A stretch of 64,000 bases of DNA from Planctomycetota bacterium. GTDB lineage: Bacteria > Planctomycetota > SZUA-567 > H5-PLA8. The DNA is taken from positions 248,001 through 312,000 of the forward strand of contig JABTUM010000004.1 in NCBI GenBank assembly GCA_015075375.1. Direction: 5' to 3'. A program made the position numbers and the translations under genes. Each line of letters starts with the position of its first letter. The first letter of the stretch is position 1. This document shows, piece by piece, positions 8,605-16,075 of the stretch. The notes under the pieces were generated by a model. The model saw only the letters and a program-made list of their open reading frames with translations, was not told the origin of the DNA and searched no databases.

Positions 8605-8637
8605 GATTTTGGATTGGGGATTTTGGATTTTGGATTG
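8605..8637 (+). repeat. TTTTGGATT tandem tract, copy 1
   Basis: Four degenerate units of GATTTTGGATT follow directly after the stop codon of the TMEM43-like gene. The same motif recurs at 28388-28433, again between the stop of a long GC-rich gene and a small gene of unknown function. The tract is much more AT-rich than its surroundings. Confidence 0.8.
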
Positions 8638-8720
8638 CAGAGCATTCGGTACCTTTTGTTGCGAAAGGAGAAGGCCGGGCCTTGTAAATAAGAGCCGACT
8701 GAAGGAAGGAGCCGAGGCGG

Positions 8721-9668
8721 GTGCCCATTGTCCGGTCGTCATACTCTTACCTACTCACCGCCTGTCTGATTGCCGGAACCATTGCTCTTTTTATTTGGAA
8801 AGGCATGCCGCAAGCAGCAGCACGCCTCAAGAAGTCCAACGCAGAGGTGGCTTTCGAGCGTCAACTTCTCGATATCAAAGTTCAAACACAGGCCGAAATT
8901 CGGTGTGGCGAAGGAATACGCCTGGAGTATTCAGGCCAACCTGAAGCTGCCGAGCGCGCCTATCTAGATCATGTGGACATCCTTCAACGTCACTTCGGTC
9001 CCATTCATACCTACACGGGCTTTGCATGGGTACGCTTGGAAGGATTCTATACCAATCGAAACCAGTTCGAGGACGCGGAGTTATGCCTGCAGAGGGGGTT
9101 GGCAATTCTGCGCGTATGTTCCGACCAAGGAAAGGCATTGGTTCCTTATACGCTTTGCCTGCTCGGGGAACTTGAATTGAAGCGCGAGCGTCCTTTGCAA
9201 GCCGAGCCCTATTTCCAGGAAGCACTCAACTTATCGAAAAAGGATTCTGAAAATCTGCGCGAAGAGTTGTGCCAGGCGCTACGTGGCCTAGGCGCTACTC
9301 ATATGGCCTATGAAGACTATTCATCCGCAGAACAATACACTCTTGAAGCACTGTGTGAATCTCCAGACGGGTCGGACGACTATGGCTGTTGGAGCCAATT
9401 GAGGACCATTTATGGACTCCAAGGCCGCGATGCCGATGCGGTAGCGGCGGATCAAAAGTGCGATGAACTTTTCCGGCTTCAGCACCCTGAAATTGCCGCT
9501 CAGATTGAGGCATTTGAGAAAGAGGGGCAAAAAGCACTGGAAGAGGTGTTCAACAAACCACATCGCCTTTCCGGACGCAGGGTCCGGAAGCCTGCCGAAA
9601 CGCAGACCGAATCGTGCGAAACCTTGAAATCAATCCCAGAGGAAGGTATGGTGCAGACTAAGGAATAG
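8721..9668 (+). CDS. Membrane-anchored TPR protein of unknown function
   Basis: The 315-residue product starts with a short hydrophilic end and one membrane helix (about residues 9-27, YLLTACLIAGTIALFIW). A helical region with tetratricopeptide-like pairs follows, such as AERAYLDHVDILQRHF and AEPYFQEALNLSKK. The likely layout is an inner-membrane anchor with a soluble TPR domain for protein contacts. The GTG start is supported by AAGGAG (8706-8711) nine bases upstream. Base composition is clearly less GC-rich than both neighbours and codon choice is more mixed, which may mean recent acquisition or weak codon selection. I cannot assign a partner or pathway. Confidence 0.75.
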   Translation: MPIVRSSYSYLLTACLIAGTIALFIWKGMPQAAARLKKSNAEVAFERQLLDIKVQTQAEIRCGEGIRLEYSGQPEAAERAYLDHVDILQRHFGPIHTYTGFAWVRLEGFYTNRNQFEDAELCLQRGLAILRVCSDQGKALVPYTLCLLGELELKRERPLQAEPYFQEALNLSKKDSENLREELCQALRGLGATHMAYEDYSSAEQYTLEALCESPDGSDDYGCWSQLRTIYGLQGRDADAVAADQKCDELFRLQHPEIAAQIEAFEKEGQKALEEVFNKPHRLSGRRVRKPAETQTESCETLKSIPEEGMVQTKE

Positions 9669-9943
9669 GTCATGCGAGCACATTTATTCTTCCCCCGCTC
9701 CACCCCGCGCGCTTCGGCGCGATGGGAGGCTTCACGGCCGCGCGGTTTTACGCGCGGCCGGTCCGTCGCACGCTAACCGCGGCGCTTCGCTGGCCGCTTC
9801 CCGCTTCACCCGTTACCTTGTGTCCGCATTCGTACGCGCCGGTTTCCGGCCGCTGACCCCTTTTTCCGCGCCGGTCGCGCGAGGGATTCCTTTGGCTTGC
9901 CCGCGCCGGCGGTTACGGCGCTTGAGACATGAAGGACCGCACG
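9669..9943. other. Intergenic region with a strong hairpin
   Basis: Between the TPR gene and valS lies a perfect nine-base inverted repeat GGCCGCGCG/CGCGCGGCC with a GTTTTA loop (9736-9759). It lacks a T-run, so it is not a classical intrinsic terminator. No T-box-like or other leader is recognisable and no gene is seen. Confidence 0.5.
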
Positions 9944-12900
9944 ATGAGTTCCGAACCTGCCGCACATTCCGCTCCGTCCTCCGACGAGATGCCCAAGCAG
10001 TACGATCCGGCTCAATTCGAGGACGCGATGTACGCGCGCTGGGAGGCGGGCGGCGCGTTCGGCACTCAGCCGCGCGCAGGCGCGAAGCCGTACACGATCA
10101 TGATCCCTCCGCCGAACGTGACGGGCATCCTGCACATCGGCCACGCGCTGAACAATTCGCTGCAGGATCTGCTGATCCGCTTCAAGCGCATGCAGGGGCA
10201 CGAAACGCTCTGGCTGCCCGGCACCGACCACGCGGGGATCGCGACGCAGAACGTGGTCGAGAAGCAGATCGCGAAGGCCGAGAACAAGACGCGCTACGAG
10301 ATCGGGCGCGAGGAGCTGATCAAGCGCGTCTGGGCGTGGACCGAGCAATCGGGCGGCACGATTTTGAAGCAGTTGCGCAAGCTGGGCGCAAGCTGCGACT
10401 GGACGCGCACGCGCTTCACGCTGGAAGAGAAGCTGAACCTCGCGGTGCGCCACGCGTTCGTGAAGCTGCATGCCGACGGTCTGATCTACCGCGGCAAGTA
10501 CCTGGTGAACTGGTGCCCGCGCTGCCGCACGACGCTTTCGGACGACGAAGTGGAGCACGAGGACGTGAACGGGCGGCTGTACGAGCTGCATTACCCGCTG
10601 GCGTCCGATCCTTCGCAACGGCTGACGGTGGCCACGACGCGCCCCGAGACGATGCTGGGCGACACGGCGGTGGCGGTGCATCCCGAGGACGAACGCTACA
10701 AACATCTGATCGGGCAGAAGCTGAAGCTGCCGCTGACGACGCGCGAGATACCGATCGTCGGCGATGCGGCGCTGGACCGGTCGTTCGGTACGGGCTGCCT
10801 GAAGGTGACGCCGGCGCACGATCCGGTGGACTATCAGATCGGGCTGCGGCACAAGCTGGAGATCCTGAACATCCTGACCGAAGACGGCCGGCTGAACGAC
10901 TTGTGCCCGGAGCCGTTCCGCGGGCAGGACCGTTACCGCGCGCGTAAGGCGGTGGTGGCGGCGCTGGAGGCGCAGGGGCTGCTGGGCGAGATCAAGGATC
11001 ACGCGCAGCAGGTGGGGCACTGCTACCGCTGCCACACGATGATCGAACCGTTCCTGACGTCGCAGTGGTTCGTGAACATGAAGCCGCTGAGCAAGCTGGC
11101 GGTGGAGGCCACGGCCTCGGGACGCGTGCGGTTTCATCCCGAGCGCTGGACGAAGGTGTACCTCAAGTGGTTCGACGAGGTGCGCGACTGGCCGATCAGC
11201 CGGCAGATCTGGTGGGGGCACCAGATTCCGGCGTGGTACTGCCTGGAGGACAATCCGGGCTCGATCACGAAGCTGGAGGCGGGCCCCGACGAGCCGTTCG
11301 ACGCGCTGGAGGACGGGAAGCGCGTGCGCTACCTGATCGGCGAGCACGCGAAGCCGATCGTGAGCGTGGACGATCCGCGGGGGAAGCCGGAGTACCGGGG
11401 CAAGACGCTGATCCAGGACCCGGACGTGCTCGACACGTGGTTCAGTTCGGCGCTGTGGCCGTTCAGCACGCTGGGCTGGCCCGCCGAGACGCCGGATTTG
11501 GACTACTACTATCCGACCGACACGCTGGTGACGTCGCGCGGCATCATCTACTTCTGGGTGGCGCGAATGGTGATGATGGGGCAGCACTTGCTGCATAAAG
11601 AGCCGTTCAAGGACGTGGTGATCCACGGGACGGTGCTGGACGGCGACGGCGCGGTGATGTCGAAGAGCAAGGGCAACGGGATCGATCCGCTGGACATCAT
11701 CCGGCGCTATGGCGCGGACGCGCTGCGCTTCACGATCTTCGACATGGCGACGGAAGGCCAGGACATCAAGTTCCCGGTGCAGATCGTCTGCCCGCACTGC
11801 GACGAGATGCAGGAGCTTCCGCGCAAGCGATCCGAGCCGCTGATGGCGTGCGTGAAGTGCAAGAAGGAGTTCCAGCAGCCGGTGCCGAACGAGCCGCCGC
11901 TGTCCGAGCCTGCACCGCCGATGGGCGCGCTGGATTCCAAGCGCTTCGAAAAGGGCCGCAACTTCTCGAACAAGGTCTGGAACGCCGCACGCTTCGTGCT
12001 GACGAGCCTGGACTCGAAGATCGCGTACCGCCCGGAGGAGATCGAAAAGCGCCTGACCGACCAGGACCGCTGGATTCTTTCGCGGCTGAACCGCGCGTCG
12101 GAGCAGATCGCGCAGAGCCTGGAGCGATTCGAGTTCTCGAAGGCCACGAACGCGCTGTACGCGTTCTTCTGGGACGAGTTCTGCGCGTGGACGATCGAGC
12201 TGAGCAAGCCGCGGCTGGACGCGTCGAACGATCCGGCCGACCGGGCCGCGGCGCAGGCGGTGCTGCTGCACGTGCTCGACCGGAGCCTGCGGCTGCTGCA
12301 TCCGTTCTGCCCGTTCATCAGCGAATCGCTGTGGGCGGAGCTTGCCAAGATCGCGCCGGCGGCGGAAGCGCGGAGCCTGGGGCACGCGAGCGGCGCGGCG
12401 TTCGCGCCGGTGGCGGAACTGCTGGCGCGTTCGGCGTGGCCGAAGCCGGACGCGGCGCGCTTCGACGGCGAGACGGAGGCGCAGTTCGCGAGCGTCTTCG
12501 AGGCGGTGCGCGCGGCGCGGAACATCCGGCAGAAGAACGGGATCGCGCCCAAAGAGCGGCTGACGGTGCGTATCCGGACGAAGGACGAACAGACCGCGGC
12601 GCGCTTCCGCGCGCAGCAGCACGTGCTGGAACAGATGGCGCAGATCCATCCGCCGCAGATCGGAACGAATATCGAGAAGCCCAGTCCGGCGGGGACGGAG
12701 ATTCTGAGCGGCGCGGAGCTGTACGTGGATCTGACCGGGCTGATCGACGTGGAGAAAGAGCGCGCGCGGCTGGGCAAGGAGATCGAGCGGACGAAGAAGG
12801 CGGTGGAGCAAGGGCGCGGGAAGCTGAGCAACGAGAAGTTCGTGAAGAACGCTCCGCCGGAGACCGTGGAGGCCGAGCGCGGGCGCTTGCGGGAGTACGA

Positions 12901-12946
12901 GGAGAAGCTGGCGAGTTTGGAGGCTGCGGTAAAAGAGTTGGCTTGA
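9944..12946 (+). CDS. valS: Valine--tRNA ligase with an internal CxxC/CxxC insert
   Basis: This cytoplasmic enzyme (1000 residues) charges tRNA-Val with valine. HIGH is at residues 64-67 (ILHIGHALN) and the KMSKS loop reads VMSKS (571-575). The editing domain lies between them, the anticodon-binding helices follow GRNFSNKVWNAARF, and the C-terminal coiled-coil arm is present. Between KMSKS and the anticodon domain sits an insert with CPHC (C616, C619) and CVKC (C636, C639), which looks like a zinc ribbon and is absent from textbook ValRS. I prefer the ATG at 9944 because GAAGGA (9931-9936) precedes it by seven bases; the in-frame ATG at 9929 lacks one. The gene converges on the 12972-14231 gene. 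Confidence 0.97.
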   Translation: MSSEPAAHSAPSSDEMPKQYDPAQFEDAMYARWEAGGAFGTQPRAGAKPYTIMIPPPNVTGILHIGHALNNSLQDLLIRFKRMQGHETLWLPGTDHAGIATQNVVEKQIAKAENKTRYEIGREELIKRVWAWTEQSGGTILKQLRKLGASCDWTRTRFTLEEKLNLAVRHAFVKLHADGLIYRGKYLVNWCPRCRTTLSDDEVEHEDVNGRLYELHYPLASDPSQRLTVATTRPETMLGDTAVAVHPEDERYKHLIGQKLKLPLTTREIPIVGDAALDRSFGTGCLKVTPAHDPVDYQIGLRHKLEILNILTEDGRLNDLCPEPFRGQDRYRARKAVVAALEAQGLLGEIKDHAQQVGHCYRCHTMIEPFLTSQWFVNMKPLSKLAVEATASGRVRFHPERWTKVYLKWFDEVRDWPISRQIWWGHQIPAWYCLEDNPGSITKLEAGPDEPFDALEDGKRVRYLIGEHAKPIVSVDDPRGKPEYRGKTLIQDPDVLDTWFSSALWPFSTLGWPAETPDLDYYYPTDTLVTSRGIIYFWVARMVMMGQHLLHKEPFKDVVIHGTVLDGDGAVMSKSKGNGIDPLDIIRRYGADALRFTIFDMATEGQDIKFPVQIVCPHCDEMQELPRKRSEPLMACVKCKKEFQQPVPNEPPLSEPAPPMGALDSKRFEKGRNFSNKVWNAARFVLTSLDSKIAYRPEEIEKRLTDQDRWILSRLNRASEQIAQSLERFEFSKATNALYAFFWDEFCAWTIELSKPRLDASNDPADRAAAQAVLLHVLDRSLRLLHPFCPFISESLWAELAKIAPAAEARSLGHASGAAFAPVAELLARSAWPKPDAARFDGETEAQFASVFEAVRAARNIRQKNGIAPKERLTVRIRTKDEQTAARFRAQQHVLEQMAQIHPPQIGTNIEKPSPAGTEILSGAELYVDLTGLIDVEKERARLGKEIERTKKAVEQGRGKLSNEKFVKNAPPETVEAERGRLREYEEKLASLEAAVKELA

Positions 12947-12971
12947 TGCGGCCAACGGCAGCGCCGGCAGA

Positions 12972-14231
12972 TCAGAACTCTTCGTTGGTGCGGTTAGGCT
13001 CGTTGGAATCTTCGGACGGCGGCATCAGGCCTTTGTCGCCGGGCGGGAGGAGTTCGAGCGTGAGGCGGTTGGAGACGAGGACGCCTTGCCAGGCTTCCTT
13101 CGGCGCGGCCTTGGCGCCGAGGTCCTCGTCGGAGCCCTTCCCTTCGCGGTTCGAGTAGACGACAAACACTTCAAACGTGCCGGGCTCCTGGAGGATCAGG
13201 GTGCGCTGCAAGAGCGTGCCGGTCTCGCTGAGCCAGAGCGGCGCCTGCGGCGCTCGCCCGCGCAGCGGGCGCGTTTCGAGGTAAGGGCGCAGCCCGTCGA
13301 TGGTGCGCAGCGCCGGGCGCGGCTGGCTGCGCTTGGCGACCAGCGCCCGGTCGCTCAGGACCGCCTGCGCCGTGCCCAGCGGGTGCACGCCCCAATAGAG
13401 CGCCGGCGTCTCGTTGTCGAAGCGGAGCAGATGCGGCTGGCCGTCGGTGCTGACGAAGCGCACGCGCGCGCTCCAGTGTTCGCTCCCGCCTTCTTCCTTC
13501 TGCGCGTCGAGTTCGAGTTCCAGGCGCACGCCGTCGACGGGCTGGCCGAAGTCGAAGGGGCGCACGTCCAGGTCGAGCACGTTGCTGCGCACTTCGCCGA
13601 GCCACGCTCGAGCGACCGTTCCGCCCGCGCCCAAGCGGCGGTCGGTGCGGTTGGCGTAGACGGCCTGGATGCGGTAGCGCCCGGGTTCGAGGAGGCGCAG
13701 TTCCTGGCCGCGGAAAGCGGTCCGTTCGGTGAAGCGCAGCGGCAAGCCGGCCAAGCTGCGTTCGGATTGGTGCGCGCGGCCCGGCGCGATGGTGACCACC
13801 TCGGTGGCCGGATCGGGCTGCTGCAGCGGTTCTTCGAGGAGTTCGCGGTGCACCGCGTCGGGGCCCGGCCCTTCGATCAGCCAGCTCACTTGCGGTTCGA
13901 CGTTTCCGAACAGAAGCGCGTGGGGCTTCTCGTCGGAACTCTCGAAGCGCAGATTCAACGTCACGGGCGCATCGGCGGGCAGAAGCTGGGTGCGATCGGC
14001 GGAGAGGGTGAGCTTGATGCCGCCGACGGCTTCGTGCGGCGGAAGTGGTTCGACGCCGGGCGCGACGGGCATTGCGACGGGCGTAGGCCGCGGTTGCGTG
14101 GTGACGGCGGCGTGAGGAACGCTGGGAGCGGGCGGCGCGGGCGCGAAGAACGGGGCGCCGAGGAGCAACACGGCCAGCAACAACGGTGCGACGAGCCACC
14201 GGGACCGGGTTCGATCGGAAGGTGCGGCCAT
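12972..14231 (-). CDS. Envelope protein with a duplicated beta-rich domain, unknown function
   Basis: The product (419 residues) begins with a basic segment and a hydrophobic helix (WLVAPLLLAVLLLGAPFF), so it is exported or membrane anchored. A Pro/Ala-rich linker leads to two beta-rich units, roughly residues 75-240 and 245-395. Each has a similar internal order: a line on headroom of values, a phrase like RYRIQAVYANR or FEVFVVYSNR, then VRSNVLDLDV or LVSNRLTLEL at its end. This points to an internal duplication of an Ig-like fold. The ATG at 14231 has AGGAG four bases upstream; an extension to 14312 lacks support. It is divergent from the gene at 14406. I do not recognise the family. Confidence 0.75.
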   Translation of the reverse strand: MAAPSDRTRSRWLVAPLLLAVLLLGAPFFAPAPPAPSVPHAAVTTQPRPTPVAMPVAPGVEPLPPHEAVGGIKLTLSADRTQLLPADAPVTLNLRFESSDEKPHALLFGNVEPQVSWLIEGPGPDAVHRELLEEPLQQPDPATEVVTIAPGRAHQSERSLAGLPLRFTERTAFRGQELRLLEPGRYRIQAVYANRTDRRLGAGGTVARAWLGEVRSNVLDLDVRPFDFGQPVDGVRLELELDAQKEEGGSEHWSARVRFVSTDGQPHLLRFDNETPALYWGVHPLGTAQAVLSDRALVAKRSQPRPALRTIDGLRPYLETRPLRGRAPQAPLWLSETGTLLQRTLILQEPGTFEVFVVYSNREGKGSDEDLGAKAAPKEAWQGVLVSNRLTLELLPPGDKGLMPPSEDSNEPNRTNEEF

Positions 14232-14327
14232 GCCACTCCTCCGCGTGGTCGGCCTGAGCCCCCTCAACCGCCCACGACTACTCATCGTGCACAATTTCGG
14301 GTCAAAGGTCAATGGTTGAGTTGACTA

Positions 14328-14339
14328 TTCCGTACGGAA
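14328..14339. promoter_or_regulatory. Perfect 12-base palindrome, possible operator
   Basis: TTCCGTACGGAA lies in the divergent intergenic region between the genes starting at 14231 (minus) and 14406 (plus). It immediately follows a TTGACT box on the plus strand, so it could bind a dimeric regulator. Only one copy was noticed. Confidence 0.3.
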
Positions 14340-14405
14340 AAGATCGCCGGTCGTACCCTTAAATAGGCACGGTATCCAGGCCGCGCAGCCTTTAGAAGGA
14401 AGTGC

Positions 14406-15101
14406 ATGCTCAGCGAACCCGAACCGCCCCCTGCGGCACCCGTTCCGGCTGCGGTTGTAACGCCCGTCCAGCGCTGGGGTTCACGCCTAACTTGGGGCGC
14501 TCGGATCTGTCTGGCGGTCTTCGCCGCGCTGGTGGTGCTGGCGATGATCTCCGCTTCCCGAAACTGGCTCTGGCTGATGGCCTGGTGCGCCTGGGGTCTG
14601 TTGGCCTCGGGCGTGCTGGGATTCTGCCTGGGCATGGGCCGGCTGGTGCTGACGCTGCTCTACGAGATCCAGATTCGCCTGCACGAGATCCTCTTCGTCG
14701 TGGCGGTGGTGGGGGTCGCGCAAGCCATCGCCTTGCCTTGGGCGCACGAGGAAATGAATGCCAGCAGCGTTTCCGCCAGCGACGTGCAGCAGGAATGGGC
14801 GGCGCTGCTGACGGCCTTCGGCGTGCTTCTGTATATCGGAGTGGGTGCGGTGTGGGGCTGGAGCGCCGCGTACCGGCTGGGCGTCGAGTCCGGCTGGAAG
14901 CGGCTGGGGCTGCTGGTCGCAGGCTGGGCCGGCGTTCCGGGGATGCTGGCGCTGGTTTCGATGGCGCTGATGCTGCTTGCGGGCTGGCTTTTCGACAGCT
15001 ATCTGGAGATCGAGCTCAGCGCGCGCCTGTGGGCGCTGCTCGCGACGCCGATGCTGTGGGTGGAGATGTACGCTTGGCGGAGGAAGCGGGCGGGCGGCTG
15101 A
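14406..15101 (+). CDS. Multi-pass membrane protein of unknown function
   Basis: The 231-residue protein has a Pro/Ala-rich cytoplasmic start and about five to six hydrophobic helices: near residues 33-48, 53-78, 92-110, 136-156, 170-196 and 205-222. There are few charged residues in the helices and no family signature that I know. AGAAGGA (14394-14400) precedes the ATG by five bases, which fixes the start. The stop lies six bases from the stop of the converging sulfotransferase gene. A housekeeping or envelope role cannot be decided from sequence. Confidence 0.75.
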   Translation: MLSEPEPPPAAPVPAAVVTPVQRWGSRLTWGARICLAVFAALVVLAMISASRNWLWLMAWCAWGLLASGVLGFCLGMGRLVLTLLYEIQIRLHEILFVVAVVGVAQAIALPWAHEEMNASSVSASDVQQEWAALLTAFGVLLYIGVGAVWGWSAAYRLGVESGWKRLGLLVAGWAGVPGMLALVSMALMLLAGWLFDSYLEIELSARLWALLATPMLWVEMYAWRRKRAGG

Positions 15102-15107
15102 CGGGCC

Positions 15108-15965
15108 TCAATCGTCCCAGTCCCAACGTTCGCCGAGCCAGTTCCAGAGCCGTTCGTTGTGCGGCTTGAAGTAGGCGCGCAGCTTCTCGCGGGTCGCGTC
15201 GCTCATCGAATCCTTATAGCCGCCGACGTTATGGCGTTCGAAGACGAATCCGTCCCAGTGGGGGACGCCGAGGAAATCGAGCGTCCGATTCGTCACGCCC
15301 AAGGGATCGCGGCGGTAGGCTTCGGATTGCAGGACGAGGATTTGTTCGCGCGGGAAGTGCTCGGCCCAAGCGGCAAGCTGATCGACGTAAATCCCGCGAG
15401 CCTGGTAGCTGAAAAATCGGAAGCGGTTGGCGGCGTAGGTTTCGTCGGCCAGGAGCTTCTCGCGTTCTCCGGCGAGGCGTTCGGCTTCCTGCTCGACGGC
15501 GGCGTCGAACTCGAGCGTTTCGCGCCCGTCGCGCAGCATGTGCTTGTAGTGGCTGAAAGCGCGCGAAGCCGGCTCGCGCAGTATGGCAATCAGCTTGGTC
15601 TGTGGAGCGACTTGGCGCATGCGCCGGGGCGCGTGGGGATGAAACAGGTAGTAGGGCGAGGCTTCGCCGGTGCTGAACGCCTGCCCGCGCAGCGAGGTCT
15701 TCCACCAGCGCGCGGCGCGGCTGGGGAAGTTCGCGCGGTACCATTTGGGGCCTTGGTGAAACTTGGTGTCGTAGTAGTGGACTTCCTTGCGCCGGGCTTC
15801 GTGTATCAGCGGATGCTGGACCAAGTTGGTGTAGAAGGCCGAACTGGCGCACTTGGCGCCGCCCAGGATGACGAAATCGGGCCAGACGCCCCAGCCGGTG
15901 GCTCGCTTGGTCAGGAAGGCCGCGCGATCGACGAGGCGCTGAAACGAAATACCGCTCTTGGGCAT
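15108..15965 (-). CDS. PAPS-dependent sulfotransferase
   Basis: The 285-residue protein resembles the sulfotransferase family that moves sulfate from 3'-phosphoadenylyl sulfate to carbohydrate or other hydroxyl groups. The 5'-phosphosulfate loop is visible as ILGGAKCASSAFY (residues about 33-45), and the 3'-phosphate site as ILREPASRAFSHYKH (about 128-142). The C-terminal half is helical with many Trp residues, as in heparan-sulfate-like sulfotransferase relatives. No signal peptide is present. No PAPS synthesis or glycosyltransferase gene is adjacent, so the acceptor is unknown; sulfated surface polysaccharide is a reasonable guess for this type of bacterium. Confidence 0.9.
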   Translation of the reverse strand: MPKSGISFQRLVDRAAFLTKRATGWGVWPDFVILGGAKCASSAFYTNLVQHPLIHEARRKEVHYYDTKFHQGPKWYRANFPSRAARWWKTSLRGQAFSTGEASPYYLFHPHAPRRMRQVAPQTKLIAILREPASRAFSHYKHMLRDGRETLEFDAAVEQEAERLAGEREKLLADETYAANRFRFFSYQARGIYVDQLAAWAEHFPREQILVLQSEAYRRDPLGVTNRTLDFLGVPHWDGFVFERHNVGGYKDSMSDATREKLRAYFKPHNERLWNWLGERWDWDD

Positions 15966-16075
15966 GGTCCGGAATCACTCCCGCTTCGCGCCGCGACGGC
16001 GCGAAGCCTTCACGGCCGGCCATCATCCCCGTTCGAGCGGATATTTTCAAACCGAGGCGGATGGGCGTCCGGACT

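Noticed and set aside
9736..9759. Intrinsic terminator after the TPR gene
   Set aside because: The stem is strong but there is no T-run on either side, so I list it only as a hairpin.
9806..12955. Very long minus-strand open frame opposite valS
   Set aside because: It is rich in Arg, His, Leu and Ala without any domain, and is the mirror of a conserved gene in GC-rich DNA.
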